Shown here one piece after another: positions 25,537 to 34,694 of a stretch of 64,000 bases of DNA (positions are counted from its first letter, which is position 1; each line of letters begins with the position of its first letter). The position numbers and the translations under genes were made by a program. The notes beneath the pieces were generated by a model that saw only the letters and a program-made list of their open reading frames with translations, ran no database searches and was not told where the DNA came from. The stretch is taken from assembly GCF_002161805.1 (NCBI RefSeq), contig NZ_NFIP01000002.1, positions 186,001 to 250,000 of the forward strand, given 5' to 3'. The DNA comes from Collinsella sp. An307. Lineage in GTDB: Bacteria; Actinomycetota; Coriobacteriia; Coriobacteriales; Coriobacteriaceae.

Positions 25537-26217
25537 ATGAAGACACTGGTCATCATACCGGCCTATAACGAAGAAGATAGTATCGTCGGTACGGTCGAAG
25601 AGCTAATGCGGGTCGCCCCTCAGTATGATTACGTTGTAATCAACGATGGATCCAAGGACGGTACGCGCTGCATCTGTAGGGAGCACGGCTTCCGCATGCT
25701 AGACCTGCCGGCGAACGTTGGCCTCACCTATGGCTTCCAAGCGGGGATCAAATATGCTTTACGCATGGGCTATGATGCGGCGATTCAGTTTGATGCCGAC
25801 GGGCAACATCGTCCTGAGTACATCAAGACGCTCGTCGACGAGATGGAGCGCACCGAAGCTGACATTGTCATCGGCTCTCGTTTTGTGACCGAGAAGAAGT
25901 CGCACTCCGCGCGTATGATCGGTTCGTGCCTAATTTCGGCGATTACCCGATTTACCACGGGCGCCAAGATCAAGGATCCGACCTCGGGCATGCGCCTCTA
26001 TCGGTCGACGGTGTTTCAGTCGTTCTGCCGGTTCAACGATTTTGGTCCGGAGCCCGACTCCATCGCCTACCTCATTCATAAGGGTGCCAAGGTGGTTGAG
26101 TGCCAGGTGGAGATGCGTGACCGCATGGCGGGGGAGAGCTACCTCAACCTGACCCGCTCGATTGAGTACATGCTTCGTACGTGCGCGTCCATTCTGTTTG
26201 TCCAATGGTTTAGGTGA
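25537..26217 (+). CDS. Family 2 glycosyltransferase (polyprenyl-phosphate sugar transferase type)
   Basis: 226 residues. It opens MKTLVIIPAYNEEDSIVGTV, has the NDGSKDGT nucleotide loop and the DxD metal site in QFDADGQHRPEY near residue 89. GSRFV and SGMRLYRSTVF are typical of dolichol-phosphate-mannose-synthase-like GT2 enzymes. There is no C-terminal membrane helix. The next gene, a small DUF2304 membrane protein, overlaps it by 4 bases, and these two families are commonly paired. It probably moves a sugar from a nucleotide donor to a polyprenyl phosphate for cell-surface glycan; donor and acceptor are unknown. Confidence 0.92.
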   Translation: MKTLVIIPAYNEEDSIVGTVEELMRVAPQYDYVVINDGSKDGTRCICREHGFRMLDLPANVGLTYGFQAGIKYALRMGYDAAIQFDADGQHRPEYIKTLVDEMERTEADIVIGSRFVTEKKSHSARMIGSCLISAITRFTTGAKIKDPTSGMRLYRSTVFQSFCRFNDFGPEPDSIAYLIHKGAKVVECQVEMRDRMAGESYLNLTRSIEYMLRTCASILFVQWFR

Positions 26218-26567
26218 TTGTCATGTCGCTTGCCCTGCGTATCTTTCTACTGGTCTGCGCCGTTTTGGTGCTGATCTTTGTAATTCGAAAGATTAAGAAA
26301 TCCGAGTTTGAGACGATGGATGCCATCTTTTGGCTGCTATTCATTCTCGTGCTTGCACTGCTAGCCATCTTCCCGGGGATTGCCTATGCGCTCTCGGGTG
26401 TGTTGGGATTCGACTCTCCCTCCAACTTTGTTTTCCTGTGTGTAATCGCTATTTTGCTCATCCGTGTGTTTTCGCTTAACGCAAAAGTTGCTCATCTCCG
26501 TGCGAAGACGAACTCTCTTATTCAGGAGATTGCTCTGAGAGAGCGAGAGGAAAACAAGACTCACTAG
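26214..26567 (+). CDS. DUF2304 membrane protein
   Basis: 117 residues with three hydrophobic helices (LALRIFLLVCAVLVLIFVI, AIFWLLFILVLALLAIF, NFVFLCVIAILLIRVF) and a charged coiled C-terminus (AKVAHLRAKTNSLIQEIALREREE). This layout, with FETMDAIFWLLF and FPGIAYALS, is the DUF2304 family found next to GT2 genes. The frame's GTG overlaps the GT stop; an ATG at 26223 is the alternative. It probably acts as the membrane partner of the glycosyltransferase, by inference from pairing. Confidence 0.85.
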   Translation: MIVMSLALRIFLLVCAVLVLIFVIRKIKKSEFETMDAIFWLLFILVLALLAIFPGIAYALSGVLGFDSPSNFVFLCVIAILLIRVFSLNAKVAHLRAKTNSLIQEIALREREENKTH

Positions 26568-26678
26568 TCCCTGCTGCTTAACCTCCCTTTGCCGTTAAGG
26601 CAGTGGATTTGTCAAGTCAACATAGCGTCTTTTCCATCGCATGAAGAATTAGCGTCATAGCCTACGGGATATGCCGGC

Positions 26679-27947
26679 TCATCCTGCACTGTGTTTCGTG
26701 TTCTGATCGAGATTTGCCTTGGATGACATGGAATACGCCATGTATACACATCCCACGGAATAGGCAACGCAAATAGTCAGGCTTACGCCGTTCATATCAA
26801 AAGAGGCGACCAACGGAACCATTATCACAATAGAGGCGAGGAGTGAGAGATTATTTCCCACCAGATTCCCTTTCATGTCGCGCACCACAATTGTTAGGTC
26901 ACTAAAAAGAGCAATACAGGCAGTAGCCGCTGTTGCAAAAAAGGCGACAAGGAGCACATCGGAATAAGCTGCCATGGCATTCCCGAACACGACTTCGAGA
27001 AAAAGGGCCCCGAAGAATTCAGCAAAAGCTAGAGAGCCTATCGTCAGGATGCCTATGGCAGCCAAAGAGCGGAGCAGTAAGCTATAAAAGTGATTCCTTC
27101 TGCCAAAGTGATAGCTATCTGCGAAACTACTTAGTAGCGGGGCGTACACATATGATGCGCCAGCTTGAACAATTACAGCAGGAGCACATACTGACGCATA
27201 TACACCAAGTAGCTCGTTGCCTGCGATGAGTCCATAATACTGTCGCACGATGCTCGTCGTAGCTGAGCAGCAAACCATCCCAGCAACAGCTGGTAGACAC
27301 ATTTTTGCAAGGGAAACCATTTGGCGAGTTCGCCATTTTGGGCGTATATCGTCAAACCGGGAAGCCCATCTCATGTCTATGAGTATGAAAGGATAATTGG
27401 ATATACACATACAAACTATAGAAAATAATAAATTATCGGTCAATTCCATTGAGACAATAAATGCAACTAGAAACAGAATGCCTCTGGAAAGCATTGACTT
27501 CCCACAATAATCCATCCTTTCGTTTTTCTGGTCAATTCCATGCAAAACGTCGGTAAATACTTCACTTACTCTGAAGAGCATGTACGCTACAGTAATAATT
27601 AAATCGGATGGAGAACACGTGAATGCTGCGTAGACTGTCGATACTAATAGGCCTACGGAAATTGTAAACAGGCGGAAGGCGACATAGTCAGAACTAGAGT
27701 ACTCATTCTGGATATCAGATACTTGAAACGAGCGAATCTTATATAACGCAATGGGAACAAATATGTTTGAAACGGCCATTGCTACTGCTAGGCTGCCGGC
27801 AGCTGAATAGCCCGATGAAAGGCGGGCCACAAAAACCGTAACCAGCCATTGACATCCCAGAAAAACTAGTGAGCCGCAAGCGTTCCACAGGAGATTGCTT
27901 TTTAACGATTTGGGCCGAGGAGCCCCTCCTGTGCCATAACCACTCAT
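26679..27947 (-). CDS. Wzx-like polysaccharide flippase
   Basis: 422 residues with about 12 membrane segments, no signal peptide and the general layout of MATE/polysaccharide-transport (Wzx) proteins: LLWNACGSLVFLGCQWLVTVFVARLS at the start, then YKIRSFQVSDIQNEYSSSDY, a recognisable post-helix-3 motif. It should flip lipid-linked repeat units across the membrane. MSGYGTGG at 27947 is chosen because AGGAGAAC precedes it. The gene is markedly AT-rich compared with the housekeeping part of the window, a sign of transfer. It is convergent with the DUF2304 gene. Confidence 0.88.
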   Translation of the reverse strand: MSGYGTGGAPRPKSLKSNLLWNACGSLVFLGCQWLVTVFVARLSSGYSAAGSLAVAMAVSNIFVPIALYKIRSFQVSDIQNEYSSSDYVAFRLFTISVGLLVSTVYAAFTCSPSDLIITVAYMLFRVSEVFTDVLHGIDQKNERMDYCGKSMLSRGILFLVAFIVSMELTDNLLFSIVCMCISNYPFILIDMRWASRFDDIRPKWRTRQMVSLAKMCLPAVAGMVCCSATTSIVRQYYGLIAGNELLGVYASVCAPAVIVQAGASYVYAPLLSSFADSYHFGRRNHFYSLLLRSLAAIGILTIGSLAFAEFFGALFLEVVFGNAMAAYSDVLLVAFFATAATACIALFSDLTIVVRDMKGNLVGNNLSLLASIVIMVPLVASFDMNGVSLTICVAYSVGCVYMAYSMSSKANLDQNTKHSAG

Positions 27948-28018
27948 TTGTTCTCCTATATAGCCTAAGCGATTGAGTAAGTTTACTATTATTTGAGCCA
28001 ATTCGTACGGAGGAGCCT

Positions 28019-29074
28019 ATGTTCACCAATTATCAGCCAGCGGTTTCTGTCATTATTCCAGTGTATAATGCTTTGCCATATTTGACTGAGGCTCTGGAGA
28101 GCGTAAAGAACCAATCGCTGACCAATATAGAAATAGTGTGTCTAAATGACGGTTCCACCGATGGCTCTCTTGAGGTTCTAAATAAATATGCGGAGATGGA
28201 TCAAAGATTTGTTGTCATAGACAAGCCAAACGAAGGCTATGGCATGACTATGAACAGAGGAATTGAGGTTGCGAGGGGGCGATACGTCGCAATCTTGGAG
28301 CCGGATGACTATGTTGACACACGGATGTACGAAGTGCTTCTGGGCGTTGCCGATGCTCTTAATGTTGATATAGTGCGTTCGCAGGCTACGTTGTTTTATG
28401 GGGATAAAGACTTCAGGAAGTTTAGCGCGCCATCTCCTATTGGGGGTGAGCCGGGTGCTCGTTTATCGTTAAAAAACGACTCTATTCCGACTGGTCCTCT
28501 GTTCCAAACATGGACGGCTTTATATAAACGTGAGTTGATCGGAAGTCTCCGGCCTGCTTATCATACAACTCCGGGTGCGATGTTTCAGGACTCTGGTTTC
28601 TGGTTTAAGGCGTACGCTTCAGCTGAATCATATGCCTATGTTAATCAGCCGTTCTATTACTACCGCCGCGACAACGCATCTTCTTCTACGAGCGTCTTAA
28701 AACAAAGCTCCAAAAAAGCGCGCGGCATTATAGACGAGTTTCGTTTAACTTTTTCTGATCTTCTCAGAATCGAGCCGGAGGTTCCTCGTGCAGTGGCGAA
28801 CATATACTGGCTGCAATTCTGCCAAGCGTGTTACTCTGCGATGTGGCTTGCTGAGGACAATGATTCGAGAAGGGATTTGTTGCGGCTGGCAAAGACGGTA
28901 ATAAGTGAGAGCTTGAATTCCAAGCTGAGCTTTAGGACCGCTGCCACTCCAGCGAGGGTTTTGTGTAATATGATTGTGTTGGCTCCTCGAGCGTTCATAT
29001 CCTTAAGCAGGATAATCTCTACTCTACGTAACTCAAAGGAGAGGATGAAGGTTGGAAATGCTAAACGGAACTGA
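28019..29074 (+). CDS. Family 2 glycosyltransferase
   Basis: 351 residues. The N-terminal GT-A fold reads VSVIIPVYNALPYLTEALESVKNQSL, then NDGSTDGS and the acidic metal motif LEPDDYVDTRMY near residue 98. The C-terminal 150 residues hold the acceptor-side region with PFYYYRRDNASSST, typical of wbbD/EpsJ-like enzymes. A cytoplasmic transferase adding one sugar of a surface glycan is likely; specificity cannot be read. GGAGGAG precedes the ATG. It is divergent from the flippase across a 71-base gap, and AT-rich like it. Confidence 0.92.
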   Translation: MFTNYQPAVSVIIPVYNALPYLTEALESVKNQSLTNIEIVCLNDGSTDGSLEVLNKYAEMDQRFVVIDKPNEGYGMTMNRGIEVARGRYVAILEPDDYVDTRMYEVLLGVADALNVDIVRSQATLFYGDKDFRKFSAPSPIGGEPGARLSLKNDSIPTGPLFQTWTALYKRELIGSLRPAYHTTPGAMFQDSGFWFKAYASAESYAYVNQPFYYYRRDNASSSTSVLKQSSKKARGIIDEFRLTFSDLLRIEPEVPRAVANIYWLQFCQACYSAMWLAEDNDSRRDLLRLAKTVISESLNSKLSFRTAATPARVLCNMIVLAPRAFISLSRIISTLRNSKERMKVGNAKRN

Positions 29075-29077
29075 CTG

Positions 29078-30223
29078 TTAGGCGAGTTTGTTCCTTATTA
29101 GTGCGGATGTAAGTAGTTCGCAGCTGCGTTCCCAGCTATATTCGTCTTCTACACGATTGCGGATTCGGGCACCCATTTCTGCGTCATTGGCAACCGTTGT
29201 AAGCGCTTCGGTTATGCCTTTGGCTATCGAGTTTGCACTTGCATCTTTTAGCAGGAATCCATACCTTTCATCCGGAATTAGCTCATCGCAGCCACCGACA
29301 TTGGTGGTTAGGGTCGGCGTGCCGCTTGCAGCGGCCTCTAAAAGTGAGGTGGCAAATCCTTCCGAACGAGAGGGAAGGCAGTACAAGCTACTCTGAAGCA
29401 ATAATGCCGCGACATCAGGTTTTGATAGACTACCAAGCAGTTTTGCATTGTTCGGTAGGTTGTTCTTAAGCTGGTTGAAAAGAGTTCCGCTACCTGCAAC
29501 TAGAAGCATGCACGTTTTACGCCCCTCCTCGAGTTGCCTCATTGCTTCGATGAGTTGAAGTATGCCCTTTTCGGGAACTAGGCGCCCGACAAACGAGACG
29601 ATTGGAGTACTGGGGCGGATGCTTTGCTCTTGCCTAAAATCGCGTGGCGAAGCCTGTTTCCTCCAGGCCGGGGCATCGATGGCATTAGGGATAATGCCAT
29701 CCGCCTTAATGCCGAAGTGCGTTAGCCATTCTGCGCTTTTTTTTGATACTGCATAAAAAGAAGGTTTGTAGTGCTTAAGCAACAAAGTGATTGAATGCTC
29801 ATACAGGCGAACTATAATATCTACAATAGGTTGGTTGAACGTTAGGTGCGCGGAGCCGTGTTCAAGTACAATCGGGCGGATTCCTTTCTGCTTTGCGAAT
29901 TTTGCCGCCAGTATTGACAGTGGGTAAAACCTCGTATTAATAACAATTCCGTCAGTTTCTAGTTCCTTCAGATTCTTCCAAAGTCTACGATTCAGCTTAG
30001 AACACCTAGGCAGGGGAAGCCTGCCGTTCATTAGTGGATGACATGGAAGCCGAATGATATTGCCTTCAGGCAGGCTTTCGAATGATGGATTGGTAGAAAT
30101 ATCGTAGGTGATAATTGAGACATGATGGCCATCCGCTTGCAACGTGCGCGCCATTTGTTCCGTGTAGTTCTCGACTCCTCCGATGCTTGGTTTATAGAGC
30201 GCGGAGAATAAAACAATGTTCAT
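29078..30223 (-). CDS. Family 4 glycosyltransferase
   Basis: 381 residues, GT-B fold. The N-terminal half opens NIVLFSALYKPSIGGVENYTEQMARTL, a very typical GT4 start. The C-terminal half has VSFVGRLVPEKGILQLIEAM and the EX7E motif in SRSEGFATSLLEAAASGTPTLTTNVGG. It should transfer a sugar from a nucleotide donor to a lipid-linked glycan. It is convergent with the GT2 gene at 28019 (4 bases between stops) and AT-rich. Linkage and sugar are not predictable. Confidence 0.93.
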   Translation of the reverse strand: MNIVLFSALYKPSIGGVENYTEQMARTLQADGHHVSIITYDISTNPSFESLPEGNIIRLPCHPLMNGRLPLPRCSKLNRRLWKNLKELETDGIVINTRFYPLSILAAKFAKQKGIRPIVLEHGSAHLTFNQPIVDIIVRLYEHSITLLLKHYKPSFYAVSKKSAEWLTHFGIKADGIIPNAIDAPAWRKQASPRDFRQEQSIRPSTPIVSFVGRLVPEKGILQLIEAMRQLEEGRKTCMLLVAGSGTLFNQLKNNLPNNAKLLGSLSKPDVAALLLQSSLYCLPSRSEGFATSLLEAAASGTPTLTTNVGGCDELIPDERYGFLLKDASANSIAKGITEALTTVANDAEMGARIRNRVEDEYSWERSCELLTSALIRNKLA

Positions 30224-30961
30224 ATAACCTCACTCTCGAAAAGACCTATCGAGCATTCCAATAGAGATATTCACATTAATATGCTTCCGTTTTACATAAA
30301 GACACGAATACTTTGATGGTAATAAGCTTACTGTTACATCTTTACAGGCTACCTTATAGCGTACCTCATATTACAAGAGTCGAAGTCCGATTTGCAGAGT
30401 ATTCAGTGGATGGTGTTGATGTGTTTGCGATTCTTGAGAAGTAGGTCCGAATCATTGTGCGAGATTGGGTTTTCGGGTATTTGAATGTGAAAATGTAGGG
30501 GAAGAAGACGTCTATTTCCGATTAGATTTGCAAAGACTCTTATGGCCGGCAATCAGCCGAGTAGACGTTTGCGCTATCAGCGTGGACCAAGGAAACGCGG
30601 GTGGGTCAGCAGCATACGGTGGATTATCCCAGAGATTTTCGACAGCCTTTTGCCTCTATGCTTCACCGTGAGTGTGCGGAGGTCGTAGAGATTGAGACCG
30701 AGAGGGCTGCAGGTGGTAGGGCCATGACAGTGAAGCACTGCGGGTAGTGCTTCTTCCACGAGCGCAGGTTGTTCACGAACGACATGGATCTGTGGTGGAT
30801 GGGGTCACGGGCGTCTGTTTTGTTGGACTCGTTTGCGAGTCCAAGTACGCATGCAGACGCGTTGCGTGTACGCTCCCATCGCGAGCGGCCGCTGAGCCCT
30901 TCGTGACGTGCCTCTTCATTGTCCGTGTTTGATAACCTCTGATTTGCGAATTTGAGCATAT
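30224..30961. other. 740-base region of decayed or noncoding DNA
   Basis: The first 200 bases are AT-rich and should hold the promoter of the minus-strand GT4. From 30660 to 31010 a 116-codon minus-strand frame includes SFVNNLRSWKKHYP, and neighbouring frames look like broken coding sequence. It has no ribosome site and no family I can name. Because it directly abuts an IS21 element it may be remains of a gene or an older transposon. Confidence 0.35.
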
Positions 30962-31079
30962 TGTTTTTTCGGTAATGAGTACGAAAAACTTTCGGGTCTG
31001 AGCATGGGCGCACCGACCATCCCGTTCGGCCTAACGTTGTCGTTGCATCGGTTTCGACAAGGGAGGGCCGGGAAAGGAA

Positions 31080-32575
31080 ATGATCGGCGTGGACAAGATC
31101 GACGATATCAGAAGGTTGGGCAGGAGCGGGGAGAACGTCGCCTCGATAGTCCGGGACACCGGGGTCTCGGAGCCGACGGTGAGGAAGTACCTTAGAAAGG
31201 CAGACTTCTCCGAAAAGCCTCCCAGGGTCGGCAAAACCCCTGGATCGCCCCTGCTCGCACCCTATGCGGACCTGATCGATTCATGGCTCAGCGAGGACAG
31301 GCGCTGCTGGTTCAAGCAGCGCCACTCGGCCAAGAAGGTCTACGACAGGCTCGTCGAGGAGCGGGGTTTCGAGGGGTCGTACTCGACCGTGCGGAGATAT
31401 GTGAAATGCAGGCGCACCGAGCTGGCGGCGGGGCTCGACTCCCGTGAGGCGCAGGGGTTCCTGCTGCTCGACTGGCTGCCCGGCGAGTGCCAGGTCGACT
31501 TCGGGCAAGCCGACTTCCGCGTGCGGGGCGTGCTCATCCGCGGGCACTTCCTGGTCGTGATGTTCCCGCACTCCAACGTCGGGCTCGCACAGGTGTTCTG
31601 GGGGGGGGCGGCCGAATGCGTCTGCCAGGGGCTCGGGGACGTGTTCGAGTTCCTGGGAGGCGTGCCGCTGCGCGCCGTGTTCGACAGTGCCACCGAGGTC
31701 GGGCGCCGCATCAGCGCGCAGGTGGTCACCTCGGAACTCTTCCGCCGCTTCGCTGCGCACTACGGCCTGGACTACAGCTTCGCCAAACCCTGCTTCGGCA
31801 ACGAGAAGGGCTCGGTGGAGAACAAGGTCGGGGCGCTTCGGCGCAACCTGTTCGTGCTGATACCGCAGTTCTTCGACGCAAGGGGTTACAACAAAAGCCT
31901 CCTCGAGGCGTGCCTGAAGGCGTCTGACGGCAAGCCCCACTACAGAAAGGGCGCGACCGAGCCCGAGCTATTCGAGGACGACCGCGCGGCGCTCTCGCCC
32001 TTGCCCGCATCGCCCTTCGCGTGCGTCACGTGGCTCACCAGGAAGTGCGACAAGCAGGGTGGCTTCAGGGCCGGCGGGAACCACCCCTACTCCGCCGGCC
32101 CGGAGATGGCCTCCCGCGAGGTCGCCGTCGCCATGGGCGCCTTCGACGTCGCGGTCGTGGGGCTCGGCGGCGAGGTCGTCACCGAGTACCCGCGCGAGTG
32201 GGGCGACGCGCCGACGGACTCCGCGGACCCCGCGCTCCAGCTGAGGCTGCTCTGCGCACGTCCCGGCGGGTAGCGCGACAGTGTGGTGAGGAGGTCGCTA
32301 CCCGTCGAGCTCGTGGAGTTCCTCGACTCGGAGGAGCCAGCGGACCTCAGCGCGGACCTCAGGGCGCTGCGCGACGTGAGCGCCCGCCGCGGCTGGGCCG
32401 CGGCGGTGGAGGGGGCGATGCGCTCGCTCGAAGCGACGGGCGGCGTGGACGTCGCCACGCTCGAGCTGTCGGCTGTCAGGGCGGCGGCGGGCGACGCACT
32501 GGTCGAGTACGACGAACCGGTGGACCTCGCGGGGTACGATCGCGCGTTCGAGCTGCTGGAAGGGGACGCTTCCGA
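31080..32575 (+). pseudogene. istA: IS21 transposase IstA, interrupted by in-frame TAG
   Basis: The first 397 codons give an N-terminal helix-turn-helix (VASIVRDTGVSEPTVRKYLRK) and the DDE integrase core (ECQVDFGQADF, AVFDSATEVG, NEKGSVENKVG). The frame then meets TAG at 32271-32273. Past it the same frame continues with RDSVVRRSLPVELVEFLDSEE to about 32575, which is the missing IstA C-terminus, so a TGG Trp codon has probably become TAG. No frameshift is needed here. Without readthrough the protein lacks about 100 residues. Confidence 0.85.
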
Positions 32576-33322
32576 TGTCGAGGCTGTCTGGCGCCGAGCA
32601 CTCCGAGTTCGCCTCGCGCGCTCTTCATCTCGAAAGCCACGGCGGTGTGGTTCCCCGAGACCGCCATCCCCGGCCAGCTCTCCGCGTGCTCGTCGATGCT
32701 CGCCCGCGAGCTGGAGTCGCGCGAGCGCTCGAAGCGGGCGAGGCTGCTCAGGCAGGCCAGGTTCCCCGTGCCCAAGGCTGCCGAGGGGTTCGACGGGTCC
32801 CTCGTCCGGTTCCCGGAGGGCTGGGGCCGCGAGGAGATGCTCTCGCTCGACTTCGTCGGGCATGCGGAGGACCTCGTCTTCCACGGCCCGACCGGCCGCG
32901 GTAAGACCCACATGGTCACCGCGCTCGGCGTCGAGGCAACCCGTCGCGGCATCCCGGTCAGGTTCTACCAGACCGCCTCGCTCGTCCTCCAGCTCGGCAA
33001 GGCGAAGCGGGAGGGGCCCTGGACAGGCTGGTGGCGGACATCGGGCGCGCATCGCTGGTCGTACCGGACGAGTTCGGCTACGTTTCCTTCGACGTCGACG
33101 GGCCCGCCTGCTCTATACCAGGTCATATCGGATTCGTACGAGAGGAGGAACGTCGTGTTCACGACCAACGTGGAGTTCTCGAAGTGGGGGACGGTCTTCG
33201 CCAACGACAAGCTCGCCGCCGCGATCGTGGATCGCGTCGTCCACCACGGCAGGCTCGTGGGGTTCGGCGGCCCCAGCCGCAGGCTGGAGCAATCGCTCAT
33301 GCTGGGCAAGTCAGGAAGTTAG
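32575..33322 (+). pseudogene. istB: IS21 helper ATPase IstB, frameshifted
   Basis: It begins MSRLSGAEHSEFASRAL, then the reading moves to the frame giving ISKATAVWFPETAIP and the Walker A FHGPTGRGKTHM. Near 33015 it shifts again (VADIGRASLVVPDEFGYVSFDVDG, the Walker B region), and near 33105 it shifts back for YQVISDSYERRNVVFTTN to the end. At least three indels are needed, so it is inactive. It overlaps the istA end, as is normal in IS21. Confidence 0.82.
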
Positions 33323-33404
33323 CGGCGAGCCCGTGCCGGAACCCGAAAAAGTTTCGCGACCGAACCCGAAAGAAGCGCATGCCCTTTTCCAAAAAGAAGA
33401 CTTG

Positions 33405-34104
33405 ACCAAACACAGACGTACGAGACGTCCTCGAGGAAGTCTGCCCAGAACCCGCACCACTGCAGGTAGCGCTCGGTCCACCAGCTCGCCTGGCGGAGGG
33501 TGTCGAGGTGCATGAGCTCGACGGCGAGGGCGTAGAGCTCACGTCTTGCCTGGAGCCTCGGTCACGAGGTCGTGTACCTCTTCACCTGCGAGAACGCGTG
33601 GAAGAGGCACCTCTGCACCCGCGTGCCCGGCCACACCCGGCGCCTTGCCCTCTCGAAGCCCATCCCGCCGTCGCACACCACCACGTCCGGCGCCGGGACG
33701 GGCGCCATCAGCGCCTCCCAGGCCCTCGAGGTCTCCGACTGCGCCATGTACCACGACACTACGTGCTCCCCGTCGTGCGCGATGAGCACCACGAGGCCGC
33801 GCGCGAGCCAGATCCCGTCGACGAAGAGCACCCGGTGGACCTCGCCCGTCGGCTCGGGCATGAGCCAGACGCGCCAGAACCCGGCGATCCTCCTCCTGAA
33901 CGTACGTCCTTGTCCGGGCAGCGAGAGCTGGGTGTCCTTCGACGTCAGCCACGCCAGGAACTCCCCGAGCCTCGCGGCCGTATCGTCGTAGGAGACGGTC
34001 GAGGAGGTCCCGCAGGAGGGGCACCTCCACCTCTGAGACCCGGCTTTGGTCTTCCCGTTCCTCTTCATCGTCGCCCCGCAGGAGGGGCATCTGACCGCCT
34101 TCAT
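33405..34104 (-). pseudogene. IS1249-type (IS256-superfamily) transposase, truncated
   Basis: It starts MKAVRCPSCGATMKRNGK after an AGGGGG site, with a zinc ribbon (CPSC...CPSC). The core contains HRVLFVDGIWLARGLVVLI, DVVVCDGGMGF and QRCLFHAFSQVKRYTTS. A TGA at 33562-33564 interrupts the frame, which then continues PRLQARRELYALAVELMHL...FWADFLED in the same phase; an Arg codon CGA has likely mutated. Near 33405 the sequence is cut by the IS21 end, losing the last quarter of the protein. It is dead on both counts. Confidence 0.85.
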
Positions 34105-34176
34105 CTCGATCCCCCTGGATATTCGGATTTTAACGGCCCGATTTCCGCCATCCACCTGCAGGGCCGGGATGAAACC

Positions 34177-34280
34177 GGACACACCTTCTGTCCGAGCGGT
34201 TAAAACCACCGCGTAGATTTAAACGAACAAAAAAGCATCGACCCGCATCGATGCCCCTGAAGCGGACACACTTTTTGTCC
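34177..34280. repeat. Two near-identical 17-bp palindrome-like repeats at the transposon edge
   Basis: GGACACACCTTCTGTCC at 34177-34193 and GGACACACTTTTTGTCC at 34264-34280 differ at two positions. They sit just upstream of the IS1249-type gene and could mark the end of that element or a recognition site of its transposase. Confidence 0.5.
34225..34254 (-). terminator. Terminator facing into the IS1249 remnant
   Basis: GCATCGA (34235-34241) pairs with TCGATGC (34248-34254), and on the minus strand the stem is followed by TTTTTTGTT. It would stop transcripts entering the transposase gene from outside. Confidence 0.7.
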
Positions 34281-34694
34281 TATAAGCCGCTATTCCTCTA
34301 TCGAAGCGCGCAAGAATCTTGATGACGCTAGATTGATTAGTACTTCGTTTTGTGGGCAGCGAGAGCCTTAGGTTTATAGCGTCACACCGCGGTGTGGGCC
34401 TTTCTTTCGGTCGAGAGCCTTGGGCCGGGGTGGCGAATGGGCATATTGTTGTTCACGTACTGAAGGCCAGTCTTGGAACGTTTACTTCTGGCCCTTGGGA
34501 GGAGGGTATCATTCTACATATTTGAGCATTTTGGACCGCAGACTTTAAATGCTGCGGGTCAGTACTGAGTCGTCAACTGAGTGGAAAATGCTGGCACGTT
34601 GCGCGTAACCCATGAAGCTTCGGGTCTTATGAGATGCCTGTGCCATAATTGCATACGGCATATGCTACGAGCTTTGAGATGGGTTGGAGGGTTT
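34281..34694. other. Intergenic region with a promoter-proximal hairpin
   Basis: No gene seen in 414 bases. GACCGCAG (34534-34541) and CTGCGGGTC (34552-34560) pair around ACTTTAAATG. TTGAGC at 34522-34527, then 17 bases and TTAAAT, could be a weak promoter for the lysozyme gene, placing the hairpin over the -10 box. Confidence 0.4.

Larger units (their letters stand above)
30962..33403. mobile_element. IS21-family element, degenerate
   Basis: istA and istB homologues in the normal order lie between subterminal inverted repeats. CGAAAAACTTTCGGGT at 30982-30997 matches the complement of 33340-33355 (CGAAACTTTTTCGGGT), and T-rich tips lie at both ends. Outer limits are approximate. The right end abuts the truncated C-terminus of an IS1249-type transposase, so the IS21 copy probably inserted there. 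It cannot move by itself because both genes are broken. Confidence 0.7.

Noticed and set aside
30663-31013. 116-codon minus-strand frame left of IS21 as the missing IS1249 C-terminus
   Set aside because: SFVNNLRSWKKH does not fit the IS1249 C-terminal pattern; I left it as unexplained debris.
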